The notes beneath the pieces are model-generated. The model was not told the origin of the DNA. It made no database searches and saw only the letters and a list, made by a program, of their open reading frames with translations. From the NCBI RefSeq assembly GCF_008312895.1, contig NZ_VSSP01000004.1, positions 124,001-188,000 of the forward strand: a stretch of 64,000 nt of DNA. Direction: 5' to 3'. A program made the translations under genes and the position numbers. Below are positions 17,421-25,295 of the stretch, in pieces. The first letter of the stretch is position 1. Each line of letters starts with the position of its first letter. Source of the stretch: Luteimonas suaedae. GTDB taxonomy: Bacteria > Pseudomonadota > Gammaproteobacteria > Xanthomonadales > Xanthomonadaceae.

Positions 17421-17855
17421 TCAGAAGATCTGCGCCCAGCGGATGTCGCCCGGCGGCGGCACCGCACCGGCGACCGGGTCGGAATGGCCGAAGATGCGGG
17501 TGCCGTCCCAGACGTCGTTCTGCTCGGCCAGCAGCCGCACCGCCGCGGCGAACTCGGCGATGCCGGGGCCGCAGGTGGAGATGTAGACCGCCGCCGGGAA
17601 CGCGCCGCCGGCCATGTTGCCCTGGATCAGTGCGAGGAACGCGGCGGCGCCGATGTCGATGGTGCCGGGTGCCGCATTGCCGATCTCGGTGCCGTTGCCA
17701 TGGGCGATCACGACCAGGGTGATCCCGCCGGGCAGGCCGAGATTGCAGGGGGATACCTGCGGCCAGCCGTAGCGCGCGGCGATCGGGTGCCAGGCGGGCG
17801 CAAGCGGCGTGGCGGTGATGTCGGGATCGGTGCTCATTTCGAAGACGATGGTCAT
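17421..17855 (-). CDS. Small protein with a possible His-Cys (caspase-fold-like) dyad
   Basis: The 144-residue protein starts MTIVFEMSTDPD with no signal peptide. Two features stand out: a hydrophobic strand ending in His-Gly (ITLVVIAHGNGTEIG, His52), and 43 residues later a second strand ending in Cys (FPAAVYISTCGPGIAEF, Cys95). Strand-HG followed by strand-C at this spacing is the layout of caspase-hemoglobinase-fold peptidases (families C14, C80, C11). The C-terminal part contains IFGHSDPVAG. This is a structural guess from pattern only, and the protein is short for a full caspase fold. It is divergent from the ADP-ribosyltransferase-like gene. A start further upstream in the long open frame is unlikely. 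Confidence 0.6.
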   Translation of the reverse strand: MTIVFEMSTDPDITATPLAPAWHPIAARYGWPQVSPCNLGLPGGITLVVIAHGNGTEIGNAAPGTIDIGAAAFLALIQGNMAGGAFPAAVYISTCGPGIAEFAAAVRLLAEQNDVWDGTRIFGHSDPVAGAVPPPGDIRWAQIF

Positions 17856-18086
17856 GGCGGGCTCCGTGGAAGTGGGCGCGGTCGCGCCTGCCCCTGTTCG
17901 AACGTCGCCGGAGGCAGGGCGTGAAGCACGCGGCGCTCCGTGGTGGGCCTTGCGGTCCCGCGTTGGCGGCACGTCCGCTGCGGGTGTACGGCACCGCGAT
18001 TCACGCGATGCGCCGGGGTGCGTTTGCGGAGGAGGGCACGCGTCGTCCGCGCGCCGCCGATTCCGGCCAGCAACCAGGAGAGCATC

Positions 18087-18734
18087 GTGACGATCACCGT
18101 GTATCGCGTGGATGGACGCAGTCCCGAGGACATCAGGGACGCGGGAGGATTTCAGCCGAAGGGTCTGCACCTGGACCTGTCCGTCGCGCGGGAACTGGTC
18201 GTCCGCGCGACGCTCGACGCCACCGCCGCGGTCCACCTGCCGCCCGGTCGCGGCCAGTCGATCCGGGACTGGCTGGGCGCGATGGGATCCAACCTCATCA
18301 GCATCAACGATCTGTACGTGAAGGTGCAGTCCTTCGGAAAGGACATCGACGCCTTCCAGGTGTCGACCGAACGCGGCGAGGGCGGCGGCGGGCAGGGCGG
18401 CGGCGGCAACGTCTACCGGATCGACTGCCCCACGCCGCTCTACCAGTGGAGCTCGCAGGGATTCGGGAACACGTCGGTGCCCACGGTGGTCAATGGCGAC
18501 CAGGACCTGTCCAGGAGCCAGGTCAACCGCTGCCTGCTCACCAACACCGCGGTCAATGCCGCCCACAATCCACGGGCGTGGGATGCGCGCGAGTCGGTCA
18601 ATCTCGCCAGCATCATCGCCCTGTCCAGCTACAGTCCCACCTGCTCGGAAATCGCGTTCCTCAACGCCATTCCCTATGCCTGGATTTCTCGGTACAGGAG
18701 CAATGCCGGGAGCTGGAACCCGATGCCTGCATAA
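18087..18734 (+). CDS. Predicted mono-ADP-ribosyltransferase, heat-labile enterotoxin / pertussis toxin S1-like
   Basis: The 215-residue protein starts at GTG 18087 after a CAGGAG site. Its first residues, TVYRVDGRSPEDIRDAGGF (Arg7, Asp9, Arg11), match the opening motif of enterotoxin A chains (YRADSRPPDEI...GG) and pertussis S1 (YRYDSRPPEDV). FQVST at 90-94 fits the Ser-Thr-Ser strand. YSPTCSEIAFLNAIP places Glu188 exactly eight residues before Pro196, as the catalytic Glu of both toxins precedes its IP. So R-S-E residues of NAD-dependent ADP-ribosyltransferases are all present. A Gly-rich loop (98-107) is unusual. There is no signal peptide, no B subunit gene nearby, and four Cys are not obviously paired. 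The target is unknown. It could be an effector exported by a specialised system or act inside the cell. Confidence 0.78.
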   Translation: MTITVYRVDGRSPEDIRDAGGFQPKGLHLDLSVARELVVRATLDATAAVHLPPGRGQSIRDWLGAMGSNLISINDLYVKVQSFGKDIDAFQVSTERGEGGGGQGGGGNVYRIDCPTPLYQWSSQGFGNTSVPTVVNGDQDLSRSQVNRCLLTNTAVNAAHNPRAWDARESVNLASIIALSSYSPTCSEIAFLNAIPYAWISRYRSNAGSWNPMPA

Positions 18735-18877
18735 GGTTCGCGAATACCCGCGCCGCAAGGCCGTATCCCGCCGCCGCAGGAATGCAGGGCGTCCGGCCCG
18801 CGCCGCCCGCCGCGCCGTCCTTGGAGCAGGTCGCTCACGCTCGCATACTGGCGTGCCTTCCGACGGGATTCGCCGCC

Positions 18878-20437
18878 ATGACGCAATCGACCTGGTCCAG
18901 ACGCGAGGTCCTCGCCGCGATGGCCGCCGGCGCCGTCTGCGGGCTGGCGCCGGCCATCGGCCGCTCCGGATCCGCCGGCCTGCTGTTGCAGGACGTGCTG
19001 CTGGTGGACGGCACCGGCGCACCCGGACGCCGGGCCGACGTGCTGGTGCAGGGCGACAGGATCGAGCGCATCGGACGCATCGCCACCGGGTCGGCACGCG
19101 GCGCGCGGATCATCGAGGGCGGTGGCCGGGTGCTGGCGCCGGGTTTCATCGACACCCACACCCACGGCGATCCGCTGCGCGACGACTACGCCGGCTTCCT
19201 GGCGATGGGCGTGACCACGATCGTGCTCGGCCAGGACGGCGGCAGCCCCGCGCTGCCCGAAGGCGAGGCCAGCGGGCTGCCGGCGTGGCTGGATGCGGTC
19301 GAGGGCGCCGCGATCGACGTCAACGTGGCCACCCTGTCCGGCCATGGCGCGCTGCGCCGGCAGGCGCGCATCGACGATGAGACCCGGCGGCCATCCGACG
19401 CCGAACTGGAGCGGATGCGCGCGCTGCTGGAGGCCGACCTGCGCGCCGGATCGCATGGGCTGTCCACCGGACTGGAATACGTCCCGGGCCTCTATGCCGA
19501 GTTGCGCGAGCTGGCGGCGCTGGGCGCCACCGTCGCCCGCCACGACGGTGTGGCGATGAGCCACATGCGCTCGGAGGACGACGACAAGGTGCGGCAGTCG
19601 ATCGAGGAGCACATCGCCGCCAGCCAGCCCGCGCGCACCCACATCTCGCACCTGAAGATGATGTACGCCAAGGGCGAGGCGCCGGCGGAATCGCTGCTCG
19701 CCTTCCTGCACGACAAGCGCCGCGCCGGCATTCCGCTCACCGCCGACGCATACCCCTACACCGCCGGCTACACCGGCATCGCGATCCTGTTCCCCGAATG
19801 GGCGCTGCCGCCCGCCGACTACGCCGCGGTGCGAGCCGCGCGCGGCGACGAACTGGCCGCCTACCTGGAAGCGCGGGTGGCGCGGCGCGGCGGTCCCGAT
19901 GCGCTGCTGTTCGGCAGCGCGCCGCACGCCGGCAAGACCCTGGCGCAGGCGGCCGCGGCGACGGACGCAGGTGTCATCGACTTCCTGATCGCACTGGGCC
20001 CGGGCGGCGGCTCCGGCGCACACTTCACCATGGACGAGGCGCTGCAGTCGCGGTTGCTGCTCGATCCGATCGTTGGTATCTGCACCGACGGCGCGCCCGG
20101 CATGCGCCACCCGCGCGCCACCGGCACCTATGCCAAATGGATCGGCGAATACGCCGGCGCCGGGAAGTTGCCGCTGGAGGAGGCGGTGCGCAAGGCGACC
20201 GGGCTGCCGGCTTCGGTGATGGGGTTCGCCGACCGCGGCGTGATCCGCCCAGGCGCCAGGGCGGACCTGGTGCTGTTCGATCCGGCGCGGGTGCGCGCGC
20301 GTTCGGACTACGTCGATCCGTTCGCGCGGGCGGAGGGCTTCGACCTGGTGGTGGCGAACGGCAGGCCGGCGTTCGAGAACGGCGAGCGCGTGGGCAAGGC
20401 CGGCCGATTGCTGCGGCGGGGTGCGGACGCGCGATAG
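18878..20437 (+). CDS. TAT-exported amidohydrolase, N-acyl-D-amino-acid deacylase-like
   Basis: The 519-residue protein opens with a twin-arginine signal (WSRREVLAAMAAGAVCGLAPA), so it is folded before export to the periplasm. The amidohydrolase pattern follows: GFIDTHTHGD with the metal-binding HTH, LSGHGALR, a Ser/Gly-rich STGLEYVPG stretch typical of D-aminoacylases, MSHMRSEDDD and THISHLKMM with ligand His residues, and CTDGAPGMRHPR with the catalytic Asp. It ends with GVIRPGARADLVLFDP, the small beta-domain of the family. It probably hydrolyses N-acyl-D-amino acids or related amides from cell-wall or peptide sources. It stands alone, 143 bases after the toxin-like gene. Confidence 0.86.
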   Translation: MTQSTWSRREVLAAMAAGAVCGLAPAIGRSGSAGLLLQDVLLVDGTGAPGRRADVLVQGDRIERIGRIATGSARGARIIEGGGRVLAPGFIDTHTHGDPLRDDYAGFLAMGVTTIVLGQDGGSPALPEGEASGLPAWLDAVEGAAIDVNVATLSGHGALRRQARIDDETRRPSDAELERMRALLEADLRAGSHGLSTGLEYVPGLYAELRELAALGATVARHDGVAMSHMRSEDDDKVRQSIEEHIAASQPARTHISHLKMMYAKGEAPAESLLAFLHDKRRAGIPLTADAYPYTAGYTGIAILFPEWALPPADYAAVRAARGDELAAYLEARVARRGGPDALLFGSAPHAGKTLAQAAAATDAGVIDFLIALGPGGGSGAHFTMDEALQSRLLLDPIVGICTDGAPGMRHPRATGTYAKWIGEYAGAGKLPLEEAVRKATGLPASVMGFADRGVIRPGARADLVLFDPARVRARSDYVDPFARAEGFDLVVANGRPAFENGERVGKAGRLLRRGADAR

Positions 20438-20770
20438 CGGTCGGGTGCGAGTCGTCGACCCGATCCTGTTTTCGTCGCCGGTGGGTTGCGTTGTCGCGTC
20501 TCGCATGCCTGCACGTGGTTTCGCTCGTTCGGGACTGCAGCGGGGAACCGGGCAGCCGGGCCGTTTCGCGTGACGTAGGGTTTTTCCTACACCGTCTCGC
20601 GGCACATGCCGACTGTGCCGCCGTCCCCGGTTGGCCATTCTGTGCGGGCCCCGGCAGCACGGCCCATGCACAGGCAACGGATGCCGCTCCGCAACGGAAT
20701 CCCGGCCGCGACCTTGAGCAAGTCTTCCGCTGGGCCGGGGCGCTTTTTTTTTCGGTTGGAGCTCGCAGAG
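20438..20770. other. Intergenic region with a weak terminator candidate and a regulatory-looking palindrome
   Basis: No gene is seen in these 333 bases. At 20441-20463 six-base arms (TCGGGT / ACCCGA) are followed by TCCTGTTTT, a weak terminator candidate for the amidohydrolase. At 20575 there is a GTAGG/CCTAC inverted repeat, listed separately. A nine-T run near 20745 has no convincing stem in front of it. Confidence 0.45.
20575..20590. promoter_or_regulatory. GTAGG-GTTTTT-CCTAC inverted repeat
   Basis: Five-base arms flank a T-rich centre, 181 bases upstream of the DUF2188-like gene. The form resembles binding sites of LuxR/NarL-type response regulators (RcsB-like TAGGA...TCCTA). The regulator is not known, and a small RNA hairpin is an alternative. 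Confidence 0.35.
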
Positions 20771-20983
20771 ATGGCCACGTCTTCGTTGCAGCTGGTGAAG
20801 TCCTGCGGCGGTTGGCAACTGCTCGACGGCGGCAAGCCGGTCCTGTGGTTTCCCGAGCGCGACAAGGGCCTGGAGATCGCCACGATCATGGCCGATGCCC
20901 GCAACCTCTATCACGGCCGGCCCACGACGGTCGAAGCGCAGAACGACGACGGTGAGTTCGAGGTGGTCGCCGCATTCGCGTGA
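20771..20983 (+). CDS. DUF2188-like small protein
   Basis: The 70-residue protein starts MATSSLQLVKSCGGWQLLDGG and has KPVLWFPERDKGLEIATIMADARN in the middle. The pattern of two or three strands plus a helix with W.L..GG.. resembles DUF2188 proteins, small cytoplasmic proteins of unknown function found widely in proteobacteria. The first in-frame ATG close to the conserved part is used; the ribosome site is weak (GGAG at 12 bases). The 165-base upstream extension is not convincing. Confidence 0.7.
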   Translation: MATSSLQLVKSCGGWQLLDGGKPVLWFPERDKGLEIATIMADARNLYHGRPTTVEAQNDDGEFEVVAAFA

Positions 20984-21076
20984 CCGTTGCCGGAGGGATG
21001 AGGCTGGCCTGCCGCCCGCGTGCCGCCACCTCCCGATTTTCGTAGACTGCGCGGACTTCCCGAGCCGGAGTCGCGG

Positions 21077-21490
21077 ATGACCGGCCACGCGGGCGTCCCG
21101 CCCGAAATCATCGCCAGGCTCGGATCGATCTGCCTTGGATTGCCCGAGGTTCGTGAGGAGCCAGCGTGGACGGGAACGCGCTGGACCATCCGCAAGAAAA
21201 ACTTCGCGCACGTGGTGATGATCGATGCGGGCTGGCCGCCGGCCTATGCCCGGGCGGTCGGTTCGGATGGCCCGGTCCTGGTGCTGACCTTCCGGCTGCC
21301 GGCGCACAGGTTGCACGCGCGCAGGTTCACGCGGCCTCCGTTCTTCCGGCCGGTGTGGTTTCCGGACATCGCCGGCATGACCCTCGGCGAGCGGGTGGAT
21401 TGGGACGAGGTCGCGGACCTGCTGACCGAGAGCTACTGCATTCTGGCGCCGAAGAAGCTGGCCGGACTGGTCGACCGGCCGGCCCCGTAA
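21077..21490 (+). CDS. MmcQ/YjbR family DNA-binding-like protein
   Basis: The 137-residue protein begins MTGHAGVPPEIIARLGSICLGLPEV and has WTIRKKNFAHVVMID in the first third and WDEVADLLTESYCILAPKKLA at the end. These are the strand and last-helix signatures of the MmcQ/YjbR (CyaY-like fold) family, which has double-wing DNA-binding homologues but no well-proven role. The start at 21077 lies after CCGGAGTCGCGG. It is transcribed alone, convergent with the DUF1579-like gene. Confidence 0.8.
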   Translation: MTGHAGVPPEIIARLGSICLGLPEVREEPAWTGTRWTIRKKNFAHVVMIDAGWPPAYARAVGSDGPVLVLTFRLPAHRLHARRFTRPPFFRPVWFPDIAGMTLGERVDWDEVADLLTESYCILAPKKLAGLVDRPAP

Positions 21491-21513
21491 GAGCGCGCCA
21501 TGCGCGCGATGCC
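21487..21513. repeat. Decayed single arm of the GTAGGAGC repeat family
   Basis: GTAAGAGCGCGCCATG, followed by the CGCGCGATGCC core, matches the 5' arm of the element at 14647 with one change near the outer end. No complete mate is found downstream; only a degenerate stretch follows near 21555. It overlaps the stop codon of the MmcQ/YjbR gene. Confidence 0.6.
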
Positions 21514-21570
21514 GGCGCGGGTCGGGATCGCGGCGGTGATCAAGATCCGCGGGCCGTAAGACTCGCCGAT

Positions 21571-22155
21571 CTAGGGAGCGTTCGGCGCCCGCCGGGTATC
21601 GGTCGCGATCCAGTTCACTTCCCAGGTCCTGCCGCCATCGACCGAAAACGCCTGCTCGAAGTGGCATGAATCCTTGGTGATGTCGGAGATCACGAAACGG
21701 ACGAGGATGACGCGGCCGTTGATGGTCTCCTGGCCGTAGAACTCCCCGCGGCCGTCGCGAAAGGCGCCGGTGACCGGACCGGTCAACTCGCCGTCGGCGA
21801 TGTTGGCGTAGTGGATGCGCCACTGCCGTGCTTGCGGGTCGTAAAGGCGCAATGCAACGCCTTCGATACGCCCGCTCTCGCCTTCGACCTCCAGTTCGGC
21901 AGTGTTGGCGCGGCCGTCCAGGAGCTTGCGGACGGTCGTCGTGCCCTCGTACTCCACCCACGCCGTAGCGCCGCTCAACGGATTCTGCAGCCGCTTGATA
22001 TGGGTGGTCCAGGTGCCGAATTCGAAGTCGAAATCATGCTGCCCGTCACGCTCGGCGACGGGCAATGGTGCTTTCTCCTGGTTCTGGCTCGCGCCCGGGA
22101 GCGGCAACGCGAGGACAAGGCCGCACAGGAGGAGGAAGTACAGGTGCCTGGACAT
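21571..22155 (-). CDS. Secreted DUF1579-like hypothetical protein
   Basis: The 194-residue protein starts MSRHLYFLLLCGLVLALPLPGASQ, a clear signal peptide. The mature part has HDFDFEFGTWTTHIKRLQNPL near its start, then GTTTVRKLLDGRANTAELEVEG and LRLYDPQARQWRIHYAN. This is the order of motifs of DUF1579-like beta-barrel proteins of unknown function. It follows the NIPSNAP gene by 12 bases, so the two form an operon that is divergent from the HxlR-type regulator. Confidence 0.75.
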   Translation of the reverse strand: MSRHLYFLLLCGLVLALPLPGASQNQEKAPLPVAERDGQHDFDFEFGTWTTHIKRLQNPLSGATAWVEYEGTTTVRKLLDGRANTAELEVEGESGRIEGVALRLYDPQARQWRIHYANIADGELTGPVTGAFRDGRGEFYGQETINGRVILVRFVISDITKDSCHFEQAFSVDGGRTWEVNWIATDTRRAPNAP

Positions 22156-22167
22156 GTGCGCGATCTC

Positions 22168-22482
22168 TCACCAGTGGATCAGGTTGTCGGGGTCGTCTAC
22201 CGTGACGGCGTCGTAGTGCTCCAGCATCGGCATGAGCACGGGTTCCAGTTCACGCTTCCACGGATCGCCGTCGTAGAACTCGGCTTTCATCCGTTCACGC
22301 GATGCAAGGTCCGGAAAGCCGCGCATGAAGAAGAACGTGTCCGGATCCTCGACGGCAGGGAACGGCCCCAGGATGCGCATGCCCAGCGCCACGTGTTCCG
22401 GCACCGTCCTGGCGCGGAAGATTTCGAGAAACCGCGGGCGCATGCCGGGCTTCGTCCTGTAGGTGCGCATTTCGATGATCAT
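22168..22482 (-). CDS. NIPSNAP family protein
   Basis: The 104-residue protein begins MIIEMRTYRTKPGMRPRFLE and continues HVALGMRILGPFPAVEDPDTFFFMRGF, the ferredoxin-like alpha/beta fold of NIPSNAP and related dimeric alpha-beta barrel proteins. A GGAG site seven bases before the ATG at 22482 sets the start. It lies 76 bases from the divergent HxlR regulator and 12 bases before the secreted DUF1579-like gene. A role in small-molecule stress or quinone handling is possible but not shown. Confidence 0.8.
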   Translation of the reverse strand: MIIEMRTYRTKPGMRPRFLEIFRARTVPEHVALGMRILGPFPAVEDPDTFFFMRGFPDLASRERMKAEFYDGDPWKRELEPVLMPMLEHYDAVTVDDPDNLIHW

Positions 22483-22558
22483 GCTAGGCTCCAGCGACAT
22501 CCTCGCGCTGCCGAGGCGCGCAGCGCAAGGACGCACCTCCGGGTAACCGGGAGACGAC

Positions 22559-22930
22559 ATGGTCATTTCTCCTGCCACCGAAACGCCGCCGGTCGCCGGC
22601 TCGACCGACTGTCCGCTCACCGCCGCGCTGCATGCGATCGGCGGCAAATGGAGCCTGATCTGCCTGTACTGGCTGGACTCGGGCACGCGCCGGTTCAACG
22701 AACTGCGCCGGCTCATGCCCGACATCTCGCACAAGGTGCTGGCCGAGACGCTCCGTCACCTGGAGCAGGAGGGCCTGGTTCGCCGCACCGTGCATTCGCA
22801 GGCGCCGTCGCATGTCGAATACACGCTCTCGATGCACGGCGAGTCGGTCAGGCCGCTCATCCATGCCGTCCGCCTCTGGGGCCGGGAGCATCTGGCGCGG
22901 AAGCACGCCTACGACGCGGCGGCGTCTTGA
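22559..22930 (+). CDS. HxlR-family winged-helix transcriptional regulator
   Basis: The 123-residue protein has the HxlR core: CPLTAALHAIGGKWSLICLYWL, then RRFNELRRLMPDISHKVLAETLRHLEQEGLV (recognition helix and wing) and VEYTLSMHGESVRPLIHAVRLWGREH. The N-terminal Cys of the core (near residue 18) is the position used for redox or electrophile sensing in relatives. It is divergent from the NIPSNAP/DUF1579 operon and probably regulates it. A decayed copy of its last 25 or so codons lies at 25296. Confidence 0.9.
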   Translation: MVISPATETPPVAGSTDCPLTAALHAIGGKWSLICLYWLDSGTRRFNELRRLMPDISHKVLAETLRHLEQEGLVRRTVHSQAPSHVEYTLSMHGESVRPLIHAVRLWGREHLARKHAYDAAAS

Positions 22931-22963
22931 ACCATCGCCGGTGATCGCGTCGTCGATGCGCGC

Positions 22964-23341
22964 TTACAGCTCCTGGATCAGGGCGAGGATGTTGCCCTCG
23001 GTATCCTTGAACCAGGCGGCCTTGGCGCCGCCCGCGTTGACGATATCGCCGTCGACCTGCGCGTCCGGCATCTCGTAGTGCTCGAAGCGCACGCCGCGGG
23101 CCTTGAGCTCGGCGACTTCGTGTGCAATGTCGTCGACCTGCCAGAACGCCTGGCTCGCCTTCGAGGTACCGGCGTTGGTCGTCGGATAAAGGAAGCAGGC
23201 GGTGCCCTTGCCGAACGTATAGGTGACACCGCCGCCCAATTCCTTGCCGGGGACGAATCCGAGCTTGCCTTCGTAGAATTCGCGTGCCCGGGCGACGTCG
23301 GCGGCCGGTAGGTAGGCGTACATCGGGTTGTTCTGCAGCAT
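22964..23341 (-). CDS. VOC family protein
   Basis: The 125-residue protein carries the VOC pattern: MYAYLPAADVARAREFYEGKLGFVPGK at the front and AAWFKDTEGNILALIQEL at the end. The usual C-terminal metal Glu is replaced here (NILALIQ), so metal binding is doubtful. A GGAGGAG ribosome site supports the ATG at 23341; the longer frame upstream is not convincing. It is convergent with the HxlR gene. Function unknown. Confidence 0.82.
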   Translation of the reverse strand: MLQNNPMYAYLPAADVARAREFYEGKLGFVPGKELGGGVTYTFGKGTACFLYPTTNAGTSKASQAFWQVDDIAHEVAELKARGVRFEHYEMPDAQVDGDIVNAGGAKAAWFKDTEGNILALIQEL

Positions 23342-23589
23342 GGGGGCTCCTCCTGTCTGGGAATGACGACCGCCCGCGGCCGCCGGACGCTCACGAATGC
23401 GACGAACGGGCGGCGCCGGGATCGACATGTTGGACGGACACCCGTGAACGGCGCGGTGCTGCCGGTCCCCCGGCTTCGACATCTGCCGCTTCCACGACGT
23501 GGTGCCGGTCCGGGCACGATCCCGCTGCAGCCCTGTGCCGTCATGCAAGGCGGGATGCCGAGGTGCAGGCGGCGCCTCGCCGCCCGCGC

Positions 23590-24573
23590 TCAATCGCGTC
23601 CGCGCGCGGATGCGGCCCGCCGTCGCCGCCACAGCCGCCGCAGCGCCCAGCCGATCAGTGCCAATGCGGCGACTGCGGCGACGGCCAGCGCCGCGAGATT
23701 GTGCATGGGATGGACGAGCACGAAATCGGCGTGCCGTGCGCGGAAGCCGTTGAACGCTTCGAGCGCAGCCGGGAGCTCCAGCAGCGCCTGCTTGTCCAGC
23801 TGCAGCGGGTGCTCGTGGGGATGGTGCTGCGCACCGTGCGGGAACAGTCGCCCGTCGACGTCGAGCTCGATATGTCCGCCCAGCACATGCGTCACCGGGC
23901 GGTCCCGGAAGAATTCGGCCGCGCGTGCGGCACTCGTCCGATAGGTCGCCGTGTCGTCGATCAGGAGCCGCCCCGGCAGCAGGAAGTCGCCGGAAAACAA
24001 CAGCGCCGTCCTGTCGTCGTAGAAGAGCACGTGCGCGGGATGGTGCCCCGGCGCGGGCAGGACCGTCACCGTGCGCCCGCCCAGGTCCAGGCTCGCGACG
24101 CCGTCGGGCCAGCGGTCCAGGCCGAAGAATGCCTTGACGCCCTCCAGGTCCGCGTCGACCACCTCGACCGCGTCGTGCGATGCGAACAGGGCGTCGCCGG
24201 CGCGATGATCGCGGTGGCCATGCGAGTGCGCGACGATCAGCGGAAGCGGCGCGCCGTCGCGGCGCGGCAGCAGTTCCAGCACGCGCTGCGCCAGCGGCAT
24301 CCGCGCCGCCTCGGCGATCGCGCCGCTATCGATCAGCAGCGCCCGCTCGTGGCCGACCAGCAGGTAGAGGAAGTTCGCCTCGAAGTGCGTGCAGGGGCTC
24401 TGGCGCAGGATGAAGGTCTGTGGCGCGTAGGCGTGGACCTGAAGCGGGTCCTGCGGCGTCGCCTCGCAATCCGGCGCGCCCGCGTTCCAGTGCACGTCCA
24501 GCGATCCGGGCACCGTCTGCCCGGCGGCCTGCGGCGCGATCGCCAGGAGCAGTGCCAGAAGTGGAATTCTCAT
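23590..24573 (-). CDS. Exported metallo-beta-lactamase-fold hydrolase with C-terminal membrane anchor
   Basis: The 327-residue protein has a signal peptide (MRIPLLALLLAIAPQAAGQ), then the MBL motifs: HSHGHRDH (contains the zinc motif HxHxDH), PGHHPAHVLFY, LLFSGDFL and VLGGHIELD. The C-terminus has one transmembrane segment (LAALAVAAVAALALIGWALRR) followed by an Arg-rich tail, so the catalytic domain should be anchored on the periplasmic face. Sequence near ALLIDSGAI is typical of glyoxalase-II-like MBLs. The start at 24573 was chosen for the signal peptide. The substrate is unknown; a role as a real beta-lactamase is not indicated. Confidence 0.83.
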   Translation of the reverse strand: MRIPLLALLLAIAPQAAGQTVPGSLDVHWNAGAPDCEATPQDPLQVHAYAPQTFILRQSPCTHFEANFLYLLVGHERALLIDSGAIAEAARMPLAQRVLELLPRRDGAPLPLIVAHSHGHRDHRAGDALFASHDAVEVVDADLEGVKAFFGLDRWPDGVASLDLGGRTVTVLPAPGHHPAHVLFYDDRTALLFSGDFLLPGRLLIDDTATYRTSAARAAEFFRDRPVTHVLGGHIELDVDGRLFPHGAQHHPHEHPLQLDKQALLELPAALEAFNGFRARHADFVLVHPMHNLAALAVAAVAALALIGWALRRLWRRRRAASARGRD

Positions 24574-24932
24574 GGAATCGATCTTCCTCGTGTGTCTTCT
24601 TGACGCGCCGGGCCGCGTTTCGACACGTGCCCGGTGGTCGTCCTTCGATATCGGCCGGAACAAATCCCGGGGCCACGGCCTCGAGCCGTTGGTGTCGAGG
24701 CCGCGCGGGTCCGGCGCCGTGGCGGGACCGGCAATATGCGATCAGCGGCATCCGCCCGCCCAGTGGCGGAGGTCACGATTCATGGGACGGCCTGTGCGGT
24801 TGCATCAGGACCGGGCGTCCGCTGCGACAGGTTGCATCGTTCGTGTCCGCCCCGACCGCGGACCGACGTTATAGCAGTCATGTCCGTCGCGCGGGTCGCC
24901 TGTGCGTCGCATTTCGCCGAGGAGAGAACGTC
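24574..24932. other. Intergenic region, no gene seen
   Basis: These 359 bases lie between the divergent MBL-fold and DUF4242 genes and should hold both promoters. I see no conserved operator, RNA element or coding sequence here. Confidence 0.5.
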
Positions 24933-25205
24933 ATGCCGAAGTACGTGATCGAACGGGACATCCCGGGCGCGGGCAAGCTGTCGCCGGAAGCGCTGAAAGC
25001 CATTTCGCAGAAATCCTGCGCCGTCCTTTCCGACATGGGGCCGCAGATCCAGTGGCTGCACAGCTACGTGACCGCGGACAAGATCTACTGCGTCTATATC
25101 GCACCGGACGCGGAGGCCATCCGCGAACATGCCGCCCAGGGCGGGTTTCCCGCGGAGCGGGTCTCCGAGGTGGCATCGATGATCGGTCCGGTCACTGCCG
25201 AGTAG
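24933..25205 (+). CDS. DUF4242-like small protein
   Basis: The 90-residue protein starts MPKYVIERDIPGAGKLSPEAL and has ISQKSCAVLSDMGPQIQWLHSYVT, KIYCVYIAPD and EAIREHAAQGGFP. These match the DUF4242 (nickel-binding-like ferredoxin fold) pattern, in which E/D-IPGAG and HSYV are conserved. A GAGGAGAG ribosome site is eight bases upstream. Function in this family is poorly known. It is a single gene. Confidence 0.78.
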   Translation: MPKYVIERDIPGAGKLSPEALKAISQKSCAVLSDMGPQIQWLHSYVTADKIYCVYIAPDAEAIREHAAQGGFPAERVSEVASMIGPVTAE

Positions 25206-25295
25206 CGCGAGCGTAGTGGCTGGCTAGCCGGGCGCCGGCCGACGCGCCGGCGGGTACTGCCTGCGCCACGTCACGGGCGGTATCGGCGAGAATCG

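Noticed and set aside
17856-19097. Upstream extension of the His-Cys protein to 558 residues
   Set aside because: The extension is Arg/Pro-rich, runs antisense through the ADP-ribosyltransferase-like and amidohydrolase genes, and the ATG at 17855 starts where the conserved-looking sequence begins.
20739-20755. Run of nine T as a terminator before the DUF2188 gene
   Set aside because: I could not find a stable stem directly in front of it.
18674-21961. A 1095-codon minus-strand frame opposite the amidohydrolase and neighbours
   Set aside because: Low-complexity antisense frame; the plus-strand genes have catalytic motifs and ribosome sites.
24898-24928. Similarity of the DUF4242 upstream region (TGTGCGTCGC...GCCGAGGAGA) to 27659-27687
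   Set aside because: The match is short and centred on a ribosome-site-like GAGGAGA; it may be chance or common leader composition.
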